Shown one piece after another: positions 29,619 to 37,353 of a stretch of 64,000 nt of DNA. The first letter of the stretch is position 1. Each line of letters begins with the position of its first letter. The DNA lies in contig CATQIH010000001.1 of assembly GCA_958296015.1 (NCBI GenBank), positions 150,638 through 214,637 on the forward strand. Reading direction: 5' to 3'. The notes beneath the pieces were generated by a model. The model worked only from the letters and a program-made list of their open reading frames with translations. It was not told the origin of the DNA and did not search any database. Position numbers and translations under genes: made by a program. The stretch is from Cyclobacteriaceae bacterium (GTDB taxonomy: Bacteria > Bacteroidota > Bacteroidia > Cytophagales > Cyclobacteriaceae).

Positions 29619-29725
29619 TACAATACGGTACATCGCCTGAAAGTGGGCCGTGCTGGGCACCCCCTGCCAACGTGCGGTTCCCCGCCGGGACGCGGACTCA
29701 CAAACCGGAAATATACCCTGGTATA
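29619..29725. mobile_element. Miniature transposable element, older copy (107 bp, reverse orientation)
   Basis: In reverse orientation relative to the copies at 4678, 13538 and 29862. Read on the minus strand, its left 27 bases match the young copies at about 22 positions, and its other end is TGTACCGTATTGTA. Flanks TTGATTTTC (29610-29618) and TTAGTTTTC (29726-29734) match at 7 of 9 positions, a decayed target duplication. It shares with the 4678 copy a GC-rich core of about 26 bases that the young copies lack. It has no coding capacity. Confidence 0.75.
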
Positions 29726-29762
29726 TTAGTTTTCATAACCCTAAAAAACGTGTACTACATCA

Positions 29763-30167
29763 TCAAGGTAATTTAAATCCGACTTCAAAACTTAACAGGT
29801 GATACTTTTGCCGCTGATATTGGCTTAAATCTCCCCGTAGCTTATTGGTTAAGCTGTATTCTATACTACGGTACAGTTTCGGTTTGTGGAGACACAAACC
29901 GAGGCGCGAAGGCCGTGGGCTGTGTCCTCACAGCCCACTTTAAGCCAAATGTACCGTAGTATAGCTGTATTCATAGCGGCAACTCAGCAAAAGCCTCTCT
30001 AGTTTTAAAGACAGTTCGACAGGCAAAACCGGTACCATGCGTTTGTAGTGGTGGTTGAGCACAATCAGAGGATACATAGCAGCCGGGCCAAACCCGAAGC
30101 CACCTATGAGAACTTTGGGATTGGTTGTTTTGTCGTAGTCCGGTAAGAAAAGCTTCACTCGGGCATA
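29763..30167 (-). pseudogene. C-terminal remnant of a probable outer-membrane beta-barrel protein
   Basis: Once the 102-bp element and one 9-bp duplication are removed, a continuous frame reads VKLFLPDYDKTTNPKVLIGG, GFGFGPAAMYPLIV, PVELSLKLERLLLSCRYEYS, then LTNKLRGDLSQYQRQKYHLL and SFEVGFKLP, with the stop at 29763. Alternating strands, GFGFGP turns and the terminal FEVGFKL strand resemble the end of a barrel protein. An in-frame stop cuts its 5' side, inside the last codons of the recombinase gene, so only about the last 100 residues survive. The family is not identified. Confidence 0.5.
29862..29963. mobile_element. Miniature transposable element, young copy B (102 bp)
   Basis: Identical over 102 bases to the copy at 13538-13639, with the same 14-bp inverted ends and two internal hairpins. 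The target duplication is a perfect GCTGTATTC (29853-29861 and 29964-29972). It interrupts the barrel-protein remnant. Only 136 bp separate it from an older, oppositely oriented relative at 29619-29725. Confidence 0.92.
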
Positions 30168-31321
30168 TGATCAAAATAGTCTTTGTCTATTTGTTTTCGC
30201 ACATAAAACTGTGTGGTTTCAAACTGCTGATGACGCAGCTGCCGCTGCACGTACACCGGGTCTACACCCTCTGAGAGTAGCAGTTGTGCTGCCGTATGAC
30301 GCAGACTGTGGGCTGATACTCTCTGGTGCTTCAATCCGGCCATCGTCAAATACTTGTCTACGTGGTAGCGGATCTGCCGGGTGGTGAGACCAGGGAAAAG
30401 TAGCTGCTGCTCCTTTGCCAAACGCAAATGCGCTGAGAGATAGGTGCGCAGATAGAACGCACAGGCTTCAAAGAGTTTGATGGCTTGTTTGCTGTCCTTT
30501 CCCTTCCCCAGCACCCACAACCTGCTTCTCTCCAAATCTATGTCTTTGCCTTTAAGTCGTGTAACTTCCACTGTGCGTAAGCCGCAATGTGCCATTAAAG
30601 AGACTATCACCTGCCATTTTAGCTCACTGATCATGCCCAATAACGCTTCCCGTTCTACTCTGCTGAGTGAATCTTTATAAAAGGTCTTTTCTGTTTTAAG
30701 TCCTGAGATCAGTAGTATATTCCGTACAGCGGCCAGCTGCATCTCCGACAAGGGGGTGGAAAGCTGATCATAACGCAGCAGTATCCATTGGGCAAACTGC
30801 TTGACAGCCGAAATATATAAGTTGATGGTAAAAGGAGAATAATCTTTGTCTTTGAGGTTCTGAATAAACTGTTCAGTGAGAGGCGCAGTGAAACTGGCTT
30901 GTGCTGCCTGCATAAACAAAAAAAAAGCATTGAGTCCTTGTACATACTTGGCTTTGCTCTCTTTGCCTCTTAACGTGGTATTTTCTGCAATAAACTGCAA
31001 AATCAACTCATGAGCAGCCGGTGGTACATGGCTTTTTGGCGGGTCTGGCCTGACTGATGTGATGCTATGCGCTTTGGCAAAGCGTAGAAACTTTCTTACC
31101 GGAGAAACCATACTGGCAGGTTTACCTGCTGTGTGTGCGGCACAACTGATATCATCTACGAAGTAGTTTTCCTGAATACAATACAGCAGATATTTGCGCA
31201 CAAGGTAGCGGTAATTATTTTTCTTCTTCAGCTCTCTTTCAAAATAAGTCAATAGCTGGCTTACTGTATAGGCTGAGGGATGGTCGGGCAATGAAGAAGA
31301 TAGTATTAATTGATCGGGCAT
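30155..31321 (-). CDS. Tyrosine recombinase (XerC/D or phage-integrase type)
   Basis: About 388 residues from ATG 31321; a TTG at 31372 would add 17. The N-terminal half is a SAM-like core-binding domain (ENTTLRGKESKAKYVQGLNA). The catalytic domain carries Arg in HCGLRTVEVTRLKG, the HSLRHTAAQ His-Arg pair and LRHQQFETTQFYV with the nucleophilic Tyr. It should cut and rejoin short inverted-arm sites through a phosphotyrosine intermediate. A dif-like palindrome lies 80 bp upstream (31401-31428). It sits at the edge of a zone of broken genes. Its last codons overlap the barrel-protein remnant, so it may have inserted there. No phage genes are near. Confidence 0.9.
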   Translation of the reverse strand: MPDQLILSSSLPDHPSAYTVSQLLTYFERELKKKNNYRYLVRKYLLYCIQENYFVDDISCAAHTAGKPASMVSPVRKFLRFAKAHSITSVRPDPPKSHVPPAAHELILQFIAENTTLRGKESKAKYVQGLNAFFLFMQAAQASFTAPLTEQFIQNLKDKDYSPFTINLYISAVKQFAQWILLRYDQLSTPLSEMQLAAVRNILLISGLKTEKTFYKDSLSRVEREALLGMISELKWQVIVSLMAHCGLRTVEVTRLKGKDIDLERSRLWVLGKGKDSKQAIKLFEACAFYLRTYLSAHLRLAKEQQLLFPGLTTRQIRYHVDKYLTMAGLKHQRVSAHSLRHTAAQLLLSEGVDPVYVQRQLRHQQFETTQFYVRKQIDKDYFDHMPE

Positions 31322-31400
31322 CGGATTTTCGGAAACAAAGTGAATGAAGGCTGGAGCATTTCTATCGCTCAAAGGTAAGGAAAAGAAATAAATTTTTCAA

Positions 31401-31428
31401 TACGTCGGAAATGTTGATTTCCGACTTT
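31401..31428. other. Dif-like inverted repeat upstream of the recombinase gene
   Basis: Arms GTCGGAAA and TTTCCGAC are perfect inverted repeats around a 6-bp spacer TGTTGA (31404-31425). Extending to 11-bp arms gives 9 of 11 matched positions, which is the 11-6-11 geometry of sites used by Xer-type tyrosine recombinases. Outside this, TTTTCAAT (31394-31401) and ATTGAAAA (31430-31437) are also inverted. It could instead be an operator or a weak terminator for the FAD gene at 31486, though no U-run follows on that strand. Confidence 0.45.
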
Positions 31429-31485
31429 TATTGAAAACGGTTTTTTGATTTTATTTCGTGATTAAAGTATTTCAATAAAAAACTA

Positions 31486-33207
31486 TTACCCAGGCCAGTG
31501 CGTTTCAATGCCCTGTGAGCGAATAAGCTGTTGGAACGATGCGAGCATTTGTGCGTTCTCACGGACTGCACGGGGTGTTACTTTCCTGTTAAGCGCGTAC
31601 GCTACCAGTAAACCTACCGATTCACCAATGCTCCACTCTACCGGATGCAACCGGTAACAGCCATTGGTGATATGCGTGGTGCCAATATTCTTGTTGGCAG
31701 GAAGCAGGTTTTCCATACGCAGCGGCAGCAATGCGCCCAATGGTATCTGGAAAGGCAGGGAGTCGAAGTCAATATAATTATCTCCTCCGGTACTGGGGTG
31801 CAAGTCAATATGATAATAACCTACGCCTACACTATCATAAAAATCAGCTGCGGTATTACCGGAATCTTTGCCGGTGATCAGGGCACGATTCGCTGTGCCT
31901 ACATGCTCTTCCAACACGGTGAACATCGCCTTGATGCGGCGTGATTCTCTGACATACGGATATTTCGCCAGACCATCCTCGGTACCCATGATGTCACCAC
32001 GCAAACGCAGCCCCGGCCATCCTTGCCTTCCATCCGGACGAGGTGCTTCGGTCTGCAACCAGTATAATAGTGATAGACTCAACTGCTTGCCCCGCTCGAA
32101 GTGCTTGCTAAATTCCTGCTCACTTACATCGATGATGTTGCCCGGAAAGTAATCATTCTGTGGCCAGTTTACAACAGTGATATCACTGTTGTAAAAACCA
32201 GGTTTGAAATTATTTTTATCGATGATCCGTCGGTAGTTCCACAGGTTGAGCATATCGCCGGTAGGAATACCTTCGGGATGAAAACCCAGAGCTTTAGGTT
32301 GCAGTGTCGAAGGATTAGCGTATTCCAGGTCCAGCAATCTGCCGGGCCAGGGGGGTGTTATATTAGGCATAAAGTTGCGCCAGAAGTTATATTCACCAGG
32401 TTGATCAATAACATGGTTAGCTTTTGCTACATAATCCATAGCAAAGCAAACAGTGAACGCCTGGTGGTTATCAGGATTAGCTTTTTGGGCAGCATGTAGT
32501 TCCCTGGTTTCCGCTTTAGCTTCTGATCCTGTTATGTATTCAGTACCTGTGAGCGGAAGCAGGTCTCCCAGTTCTGTAGCATCCACAAAATAAGGTGCCG
32601 AGAGTACCAGATCATTCCCGTTCCGACAGTTGTTTGCTTTGAGTGCTCGGACTTTGTCGCCCGTGACATCGGCACTGGTAATCTTATGCTCCAGCAAGAG
32701 TACTAATTTTCCGGCACTGACGTAAGGAGCCAGCATATCGTGCAGCACGGCCAGTGCCACGCGAGGTTCGTGACACAATCTGGAAACAATTCCATCGCCC
32801 GGATTTAAATATTTCCGGGTACTGGCTGCATGGGTCAGCGGGTAATTTCGGATATAATATTGTCGGATGGCGTGGCGGAAATCACGGTAAAGCTGCGTTG
32901 CACCATGTGATTCTATCCATTGGTGCTCATCCGGCGGTACGCCCTGCTGGGTAAGTTGCCCACCGATCCAGTCAGTTTCTTCTGTTAAGATAACCCTTAA
33001 ATTATTGCGTAAGGCTGCCAATGCTGCCGCGCAACCGCCCAAACCACCCCCGGCGATCACCACATCTGCGGAAAGCTCACTATTGCCTTTTAGGACATAA
33101 GTCCCGGTAGTTGCTCCAAAAGCAACATGGGGAAATCCGAGCAGGGGTGCCGATGCCATTGCGCCACTACCAGCCATGATCTGTTCAATGAAAGATCTAC
33201 GGTTCAT
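31486..33207 (-). CDS. Exported FAD-dependent oxidoreductase
   Basis: A 573-residue flavoprotein with a twin-arginine-like leader (NRRSFIEQIMAG) and the N-terminal FAD-binding motif VVIAGGGLGGCAAALAALRN, followed by EETDWIGGQLTQQG, typical of the FAD_oxidored family seen in Bacteroidota sugar-degradation loci. A DATELGDLLPLTG segment and C-terminal FAD contact (RLHPVEWSIGESVG) support a complete fold. The exact reaction is unknown. It faces the same way as the 33480-41141 genes and could close that operon, separated by 272 bp of non-coding DNA. Position at the border with the recombinase segment is notable. Confidence 0.88.
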   Translation of the reverse strand: MNRRSFIEQIMAGSGAMASAPLLGFPHVAFGATTGTYVLKGNSELSADVVIAGGGLGGCAAALAALRNNLRVILTEETDWIGGQLTQQGVPPDEHQWIESHGATQLYRDFRHAIRQYYIRNYPLTHAASTRKYLNPGDGIVSRLCHEPRVALAVLHDMLAPYVSAGKLVLLLEHKITSADVTGDKVRALKANNCRNGNDLVLSAPYFVDATELGDLLPLTGTEYITGSEAKAETRELHAAQKANPDNHQAFTVCFAMDYVAKANHVIDQPGEYNFWRNFMPNITPPWPGRLLDLEYANPSTLQPKALGFHPEGIPTGDMLNLWNYRRIIDKNNFKPGFYNSDITVVNWPQNDYFPGNIIDVSEQEFSKHFERGKQLSLSLLYWLQTEAPRPDGRQGWPGLRLRGDIMGTEDGLAKYPYVRESRRIKAMFTVLEEHVGTANRALITGKDSGNTAADFYDSVGVGYYHIDLHPSTGGDNYIDFDSLPFQIPLGALLPLRMENLLPANKNIGTTHITNGCYRLHPVEWSIGESVGLLVAYALNRKVTPRAVRENAQMLASFQQLIRSQGIETHWPG

Positions 33208-33479
33208 CGTGATATTCTGTTATCAATTCTCTAATGCAGGGAAAAAGTTAGGGCAAAGTAAAGGATAGAAATGCTAATTTCATCACGTATGACACTTGTT
33301 TCTTTCTGCTACAATCATCTTGGACAGATATCCGTGAAAATCCGAGCAATGGCAAAACATTTTGTTTAACATAATTGCAATTACTGTACTTTTAAATTAT
33401 TTTAATACTGTCTTACAAAACATCTGTTTGCTCTTCTGAAGTTAGTTTACAACCTTCATATTTTGGATATTTCCTGCTT

Positions 33480-34397
33480 TCACCACCCAAAAGTCTTTTG
33501 CACAAATTTCCGGCTAATTTTCCAGTCTTCTTTTAACGGACGCTGTGGTGGGGTATCAAAGGCCAGTTCTATAGCAGCTCTTCCTGCAAAGTTTGCTTCT
33601 TGCAGTGCCTGGGCAATAGCAGAAAAATCCGTGTTGCCTTCTCCCAGTGCTTCTGTCCATTTTCCATCTGCTTGCTGATCGCGCAGATGAAGGTATATGA
33701 TTTTGTCACCATATTTATGAATGAACACAACAGGATCAACACCTGCACGAATCAGCCAGTTGATGTCAGGACCTAGCTTGATATCCGGCACACGGGCCAG
33801 CGTTCCTTTGAGGTCATGCAGATTATCTGCTACCTCATACGTATGGTTGTGCAGGTTAGGTATTACTTGTTTTGATTTGCAGATTTTCATCACTTCTTTG
33901 AGCACATCGGCCTGGGCATCCAGCTCTGCTGCGGTTTTACGGTGCTCAGCATTTCCCACAGAAATACCAAAGGTAGTGCCACCCAGTTGGTGTAGCCGTT
34001 CGGTGACAAGCGTCACATCTTTGAGAATGGCAGTATGCGCTTCTTTGTTCCACATATCTGCACCATAGGAAGTGCCGGTCACGGGTAGTTTGTACTGGCT
34101 GATGAGTTGTTGTATGTTCGCTACGGCATCATCGTGGCGGAGATTAACCTCCATAAGCTCTACGCCGTCCATGCCTGCATAGCTAAAATCAGAAAATACT
34201 TTTGGTAAATCCGGGGTGGAATCCCAGTCCGGTGGATATTTGCTGGCATACACCCAAAGGTGACCGCTTACTTTTACATTATTTAACAAACGACTTTTTC
34301 GGGCAGGTATGAAGCTGCTCAGGATGGTGCCTGAGGCCATACACGCGGAGGCTTTTATAAAGTGTCGTCGGGAAGTGGAAGGTGCTTTTGGGTTCAT
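33480..34397 (-). CDS. Exported sugar phosphate isomerase/epimerase-like TIM barrel
   Basis: 305 residues with a twin-arginine leader (TSRRHFIKASACMASGTIL) and an AP-endonuclease-2/xylose-isomerase-like barrel: GMDGVELMEVNL, VIPNLHNHTYE (metal His), IKLGPDINWLIRAG and HLRDQQADGKW. Family members isomerise or dehydrate sugars and keto-sugars with a divalent metal. The Tat leader implies a periplasmic location with the metal loaded before export. It is encoded 12 bp downstream of the phosphotriesterase-like gene, so both belong to the same transcript. Substrate unknown. Confidence 0.88.
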   Translation of the reverse strand: MNPKAPSTSRRHFIKASACMASGTILSSFIPARKSRLLNNVKVSGHLWVYASKYPPDWDSTPDLPKVFSDFSYAGMDGVELMEVNLRHDDAVANIQQLISQYKLPVTGTSYGADMWNKEAHTAILKDVTLVTERLHQLGGTTFGISVGNAEHRKTAAELDAQADVLKEVMKICKSKQVIPNLHNHTYEVADNLHDLKGTLARVPDIKLGPDINWLIRAGVDPVVFIHKYGDKIIYLHLRDQQADGKWTEALGEGNTDFSAIAQALQEANFAGRAAIELAFDTPPQRPLKEDWKISRKFVQKTFGW

Positions 34398-34409
34398 GTT
34401 GTGTCATAT

Positions 34410-35381
34410 TTATTTTGAAGTAATATCTGCAAAAGTATACAGCTGAGCAGGTGTTGTAAAAAAGATCTTGTCGTAATACTGCATCAGCCCCATATTTTTA
34501 AGGTCTTCTTTGAAAGTAGTGAGCAAAAAGTTCAGGCCCGGCTCGCCACCATACGACTGCCAGTAGCTATGCTTGGCCGCATCCATACCCATCGTGATCT
34601 GATCCGGATAGTCAGGCAATAGGGCTTCCAGCAAGGTGTAAGTCCAGTTGGGTTTTTCTTTCCAGCGAAAGGCACTGTCATATTCTACGTTGATGCCTGT
34701 CTGTAGCAATTCCCGGTGGTATCCCACGTCCTGGTAGCGGTCTACATGCGAGATGACCACATGACTCAGATCAGCTCCCAGCTTGTCGAACAAGTTGGCT
34801 TGATCAATGGCATGTTTGCCAAAATTGGTGTGCGTGAGTATAGGAACCCCGGTTTGCCGGTGCGTATTGACCACGGCATGAAATATTTTTTCCTGGTGGG
34901 CTGTGATCTTTTCGTCACCGGTAGCCAGCTTGACCATCCCTGCCCGATGTGCCGTGCGCTGCACGTAAGGCCCGTTATAGTCGTGCGCGTCAATACCAAT
35001 CATCACGTCGTCGATGAACAACTGCGTCAGCTGATCTTCTGTGTAGGTGTAGCGCCAGTGGTTAGGCAGGTAATACATCTCCAGGTGGATGCCTGTAGGT
35101 GCAACAATATTGACCCCGGTGCGGCGGGAAACTTCGGCCAGCTTGAGCACATTGCGACCACAGTTGGCAGGCATGGTATCTACCATCGTTCTGCCACCCG
35201 CTTCATAAAAACGCAGTAGCTCTTCTGAAACTTTGTCTACGTCGTTGAGCAGAAACAGTGGGTTGGATAAAGTAGGAAAACTCTCTTCAATAATGATATG
35301 CTCGTGCGAATAAGTAAGCCCCATTTCTTCAGTGGCAATATCACCGAGCACGGTACGGGTGAAGGGGGTGGTGGGTGTCAT
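34410..35381 (-). CDS. Phosphotriesterase-family hydrolase, probably a sugar lactonase
   Basis: A 323-residue amidohydrolase-superfamily barrel. Metal ligands are clear: HxH in TYSHEHIIIEES, a bridging Lys in GMVKLATGDEKIT, His in PILTHTNFGKHA and VVISHVDRYQD, and Asp in ITMGMDAAKHSYW. No leader is present, so it is cytoplasmic. Some PTE-family proteins encoded in sugar-catabolic operons hydrolyse (phosphorylated) sugar lactones. Here it sits with Gfo/Idh, SDR, ROK and SIS genes, so lactone opening after sugar oxidation is a reasonable guess rather than a demonstrated role. The four-helix-bundle element lies directly upstream. Confidence 0.88.
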   Translation of the reverse strand: MTPTTPFTRTVLGDIATEEMGLTYSHEHIIIEESFPTLSNPLFLLNDVDKVSEELLRFYEAGGRTMVDTMPANCGRNVLKLAEVSRRTGVNIVAPTGIHLEMYYLPNHWRYTYTEDQLTQLFIDDVMIGIDAHDYNGPYVQRTAHRAGMVKLATGDEKITAHQEKIFHAVVNTHRQTGVPILTHTNFGKHAIDQANLFDKLGADLSHVVISHVDRYQDVGYHRELLQTGINVEYDSAFRWKEKPNWTYTLLEALLPDYPDQITMGMDAAKHSYWQSYGGEPGLNFLLTTFKEDLKNMGLMQYYDKIFFTTPAQLYTFADITSK

Positions 35382-35407
35382 TGTTAGTTTTTTAATCAGT
35401 AGCTTTT

Positions 35408-35467
35408 GTGATCGGTAATCGGTGGTCAGTGATCGGTAATCAATGTTTACTGACTACCGCTCACCGA
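35408..35467. repeat. Left heptamer array flanking the four-helix-bundle gene
   Basis: Degenerate tandem heptamers (ATCGGTA, ATCGGTG, GTCAGTG, ATCGGTA) followed by a partly mirrored tail (TGACTACCGCTCACCGA). The array is inverted relative to the one at 35914-35963 on the other side of the gene. It lies between the start of the phosphotriesterase-like gene and the end of the four-helix-bundle gene. Confidence 0.75.
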
Positions 35468-35468
35468 A

Positions 35469-35855
35469 TCAAGTTTGGCAGAACTGTGGGGCTTTTTGTA
35501 TCATGTTGTTGATCATTTTGCCAAGTAATTCGCATTTGTCTGTGAGTTCTTTACATTGTTTCATGGAAACGTATTCACATTCTAGCGCAACTTCCAACCA
35601 GTGTTGTGTTTCAAACTGCTCAGAGTCCGCATCTGTTAGTTTAGACATAAAATGTTTTACATATTTTCTCTTTCCCCAACTTTCAGCGATTTGTGCTCCA
35701 ACAGATCTGGAAGAACGTCTGATTTGATCTGTTAAAGCGTATTTTTCTTCAGAAGGAAAAACCTTTGAGATACGAAATATCTCACATGCAATTTCTCTTG
35801 ATAGTTTATAGGTTTCTAAATCCTTAAAACTCATCGCATAGCTCATGTTGATCAA
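35469..35855 (-). CDS. Four-helix-bundle protein (23S rRNA intervening-sequence/S23 family)
   Basis: 128 residues; the likely start is the third Met (35834, MSFKDLETYKLS). The pattern LETYKLSREIACEIFRIS, FPSEEKYALTDQIRRSSRSV, AQIAESWGKRKY and QHWLEVALECEY is the hallmark of the helical-bundle family that also includes rRNA intervening-sequence ORFs and Avd-like accessory proteins of diversity-generating retroelements. No reverse transcriptase or rRNA is nearby. It has no evident link to the sugar operon it interrupts. Together with the inverted heptamer arrays on both sides it looks like an inserted unit of about 560 bp. Biochemical role unknown; related proteins are thought to bind nucleic acid. 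Confidence 0.88.
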   Translation of the reverse strand: MINMSYAMSFKDLETYKLSREIACEIFRISKVFPSEEKYALTDQIRRSSRSVGAQIAESWGKRKYVKHFMSKLTDADSEQFETQHWLEVALECEYVSMKQCKELTDKCELLGKMINNMIQKAPQFCQT

Positions 35856-35913
35856 ATTTTGTCTGGTTTAAAATTTTTACGCCAAAACCTTGCCCAACTC
35901 CCTAGAGTTTCAT

Positions 35914-35963
35914 AATTACCGCTTACCGATCACTGATTACCGATTACCGATTACCGCCCACCG
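35914..35963. repeat. Right heptamer array flanking the four-helix-bundle gene
   Basis: On the minus strand it reads as ATCGGTA-type heptamers (GTAATCGGTAATCGGTAATC followed by AGTGATCGGTAAGC), the inverted counterpart of the array at 35408-35467. The last codons and the TAA stop of the FAD oxidoreductase gene at 35944 lie inside this repeat, so its insertion apparently rewrote the end of that protein. Confidence 0.75.
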
Positions 35964-37326
35964 TTAATCCCCACCCGTCACGACTAATATCAGCCAACAC
36001 ATCAGGAAGTTCCAGGATAGCTCCTACCTGCTCCAGCTTTGTTTGCAACTTATTAGTATCCAAAGCGTTAGCACTTGTGTCTTCGTCCAGAGAAAGAACA
36101 GCCGCCAGTCCTGCTGCTTGTCCCATAGACATGGTTTGGGCCATCGAGCGGCAGGAGGCGTGTGCATCGTGCGTAGCAGAAAAACAACGGCCTACTACCC
36201 AGGCACGCTGACTTCCTTTGGGAACAATTGCCCCATAGGGCACGCCATATACACCCTGACCAGGAATGTATTCCCAAACTGTTTCATCATCTCCGTCCTT
36301 TCCCTGCCGGTGATCTTCGATGGGTGCTCCACACAACAAGATGCGATCCTGAGGCATCAATCCGCTCAGGCAATCTTCTTTGGTCAGGCGATATTCTCCA
36401 TATACGCGCCTGGTTTCCCGTACGCCTATCTGATGAGACAGTCCAATGATTTTGGCATCTTCGTATCCGGGCACTTCATCACGGAAAAATGCTTCGTACA
36501 CAAACGCCTGCCGCCGCCCTTCTATCTCAGCTTGCGTGAGTTCTTCCACATCCAGAGCATGGAGACCACTCACCTTAACAGCTACGGTAGAAATACAATG
36601 TGGCTGGCACATCTCATGCGCTGATCCTTCTTTGCGGGGCAATGGGTGTTTTCCGGTATCAACCGCCTGGTTCATTTTTTCCTTCAGCATTTTTTTACCG
36701 CCTGCCTGCTCGTATTTTTCCAGGTTTACGTTGCTCATCCGAAAGGTCGTGGTCATGCTCTGTGCCGGTTCCGTATCACCAGCCAATTCATAGGAATATC
36801 CTGCCAGGTGGCAGTAATCAGCATCCCCCGAAGCATCAATGATACGCCTGGCTTTTACCTTGTAGAATCCGCTCTTGTTCCAAAAAATACAGCTTGATCG
36901 CTCGTCTTCTTCTGTTGCCACATCAATGAGTGTGGTGTGTAACAGGAAGCGAATACCAGCCTGTGTTATCTGTTGATCCCATACCAGCTTCAAACGTTCC
37001 GGGTTATAATTGACACCCGTGCCTGCTCCATACGTATTGGGACGAAGGAACATGTCCCCTGTTTGATGCAGCGCATTGACAATAGTATCGGGCATTCCGG
37101 CTACAATCTTTCTAGGGGTTTCCCCCGGCGTAAAAAATCCGTAGAAAGTATCCAGCATTTGCGTAGAGGTGCCTCCGAAGAAGCCATACCTTTCTACCAG
37201 CATCACCTGATATTTGCCGCGACTGGCGGCCAGGGCTGCAAGGCATCCCGCAGAACCTGCTCCGATGACGAGGATGTCGGTCTCTGCCAGTAAAGGAATA
37301 TGTTGATGATTGATAAATTCCATCAT
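35944..37326 (-). CDS. FAD-dependent oxidoreductase (cytoplasmic)
   Basis: A 460-residue flavoprotein with the dinucleotide-binding motif DILVIGAGSAGCLAALAASR, a VERYGFFGGTSTQ segment and a second FAD contact near GRCFSATHDAHASCRSMAQT, the pattern of FAD_oxidored enzymes from sugar-catabolic operons. It has no export signal, unlike the related protein at 31486. The final residues VGGNR and the stop codon fall in the heptamer repeat at 35914-35963, so the natural C-terminus was probably slightly different. It follows the SIS gene by 27 bp. The reaction is unknown; oxidation of a sugar derivative fits the context. Confidence 0.88.
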   Translation of the reverse strand: MMEFINHQHIPLLAETDILVIGAGSAGCLAALAASRGKYQVMLVERYGFFGGTSTQMLDTFYGFFTPGETPRKIVAGMPDTIVNALHQTGDMFLRPNTYGAGTGVNYNPERLKLVWDQQITQAGIRFLLHTTLIDVATEEDERSSCIFWNKSGFYKVKARRIIDASGDADYCHLAGYSYELAGDTEPAQSMTTTFRMSNVNLEKYEQAGGKKMLKEKMNQAVDTGKHPLPRKEGSAHEMCQPHCISTVAVKVSGLHALDVEELTQAEIEGRRQAFVYEAFFRDEVPGYEDAKIIGLSHQIGVRETRRVYGEYRLTKEDCLSGLMPQDRILLCGAPIEDHRQGKDGDDETVWEYIPGQGVYGVPYGAIVPKGSQRAWVVGRCFSATHDAHASCRSMAQTMSMGQAAGLAAVLSLDEDTSANALDTNKLQTKLEQVGAILELPDVLADISRDGWGLTVGGNR

Positions 37327-37353
37327 AATGTTCAGATAATTTTATAATGATGC

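Noticed and set aside
29431..29670. A 79-codon minus-strand frame near 29.5 kb
   Set aside because: It runs into the miniature element at 29619-29725 and shows no domain or plausible start; treated as non-coding decayed DNA.
29971..30174. A 67-codon minus-strand frame overlapping the barrel remnant
   Set aside because: Wrong frame: the neighbouring frame continues coherently across the element insertion, this one does not.
31404..31437. The palindrome at 31404 as an intrinsic terminator for the FAD gene ending at 31486
   Set aside because: On the relevant strand the stem is followed by GTATTGAAAA rather than a U-run, and it lies about 60 bp past the stop; a recombination or operator site fits better, though a weak terminator is not excluded.
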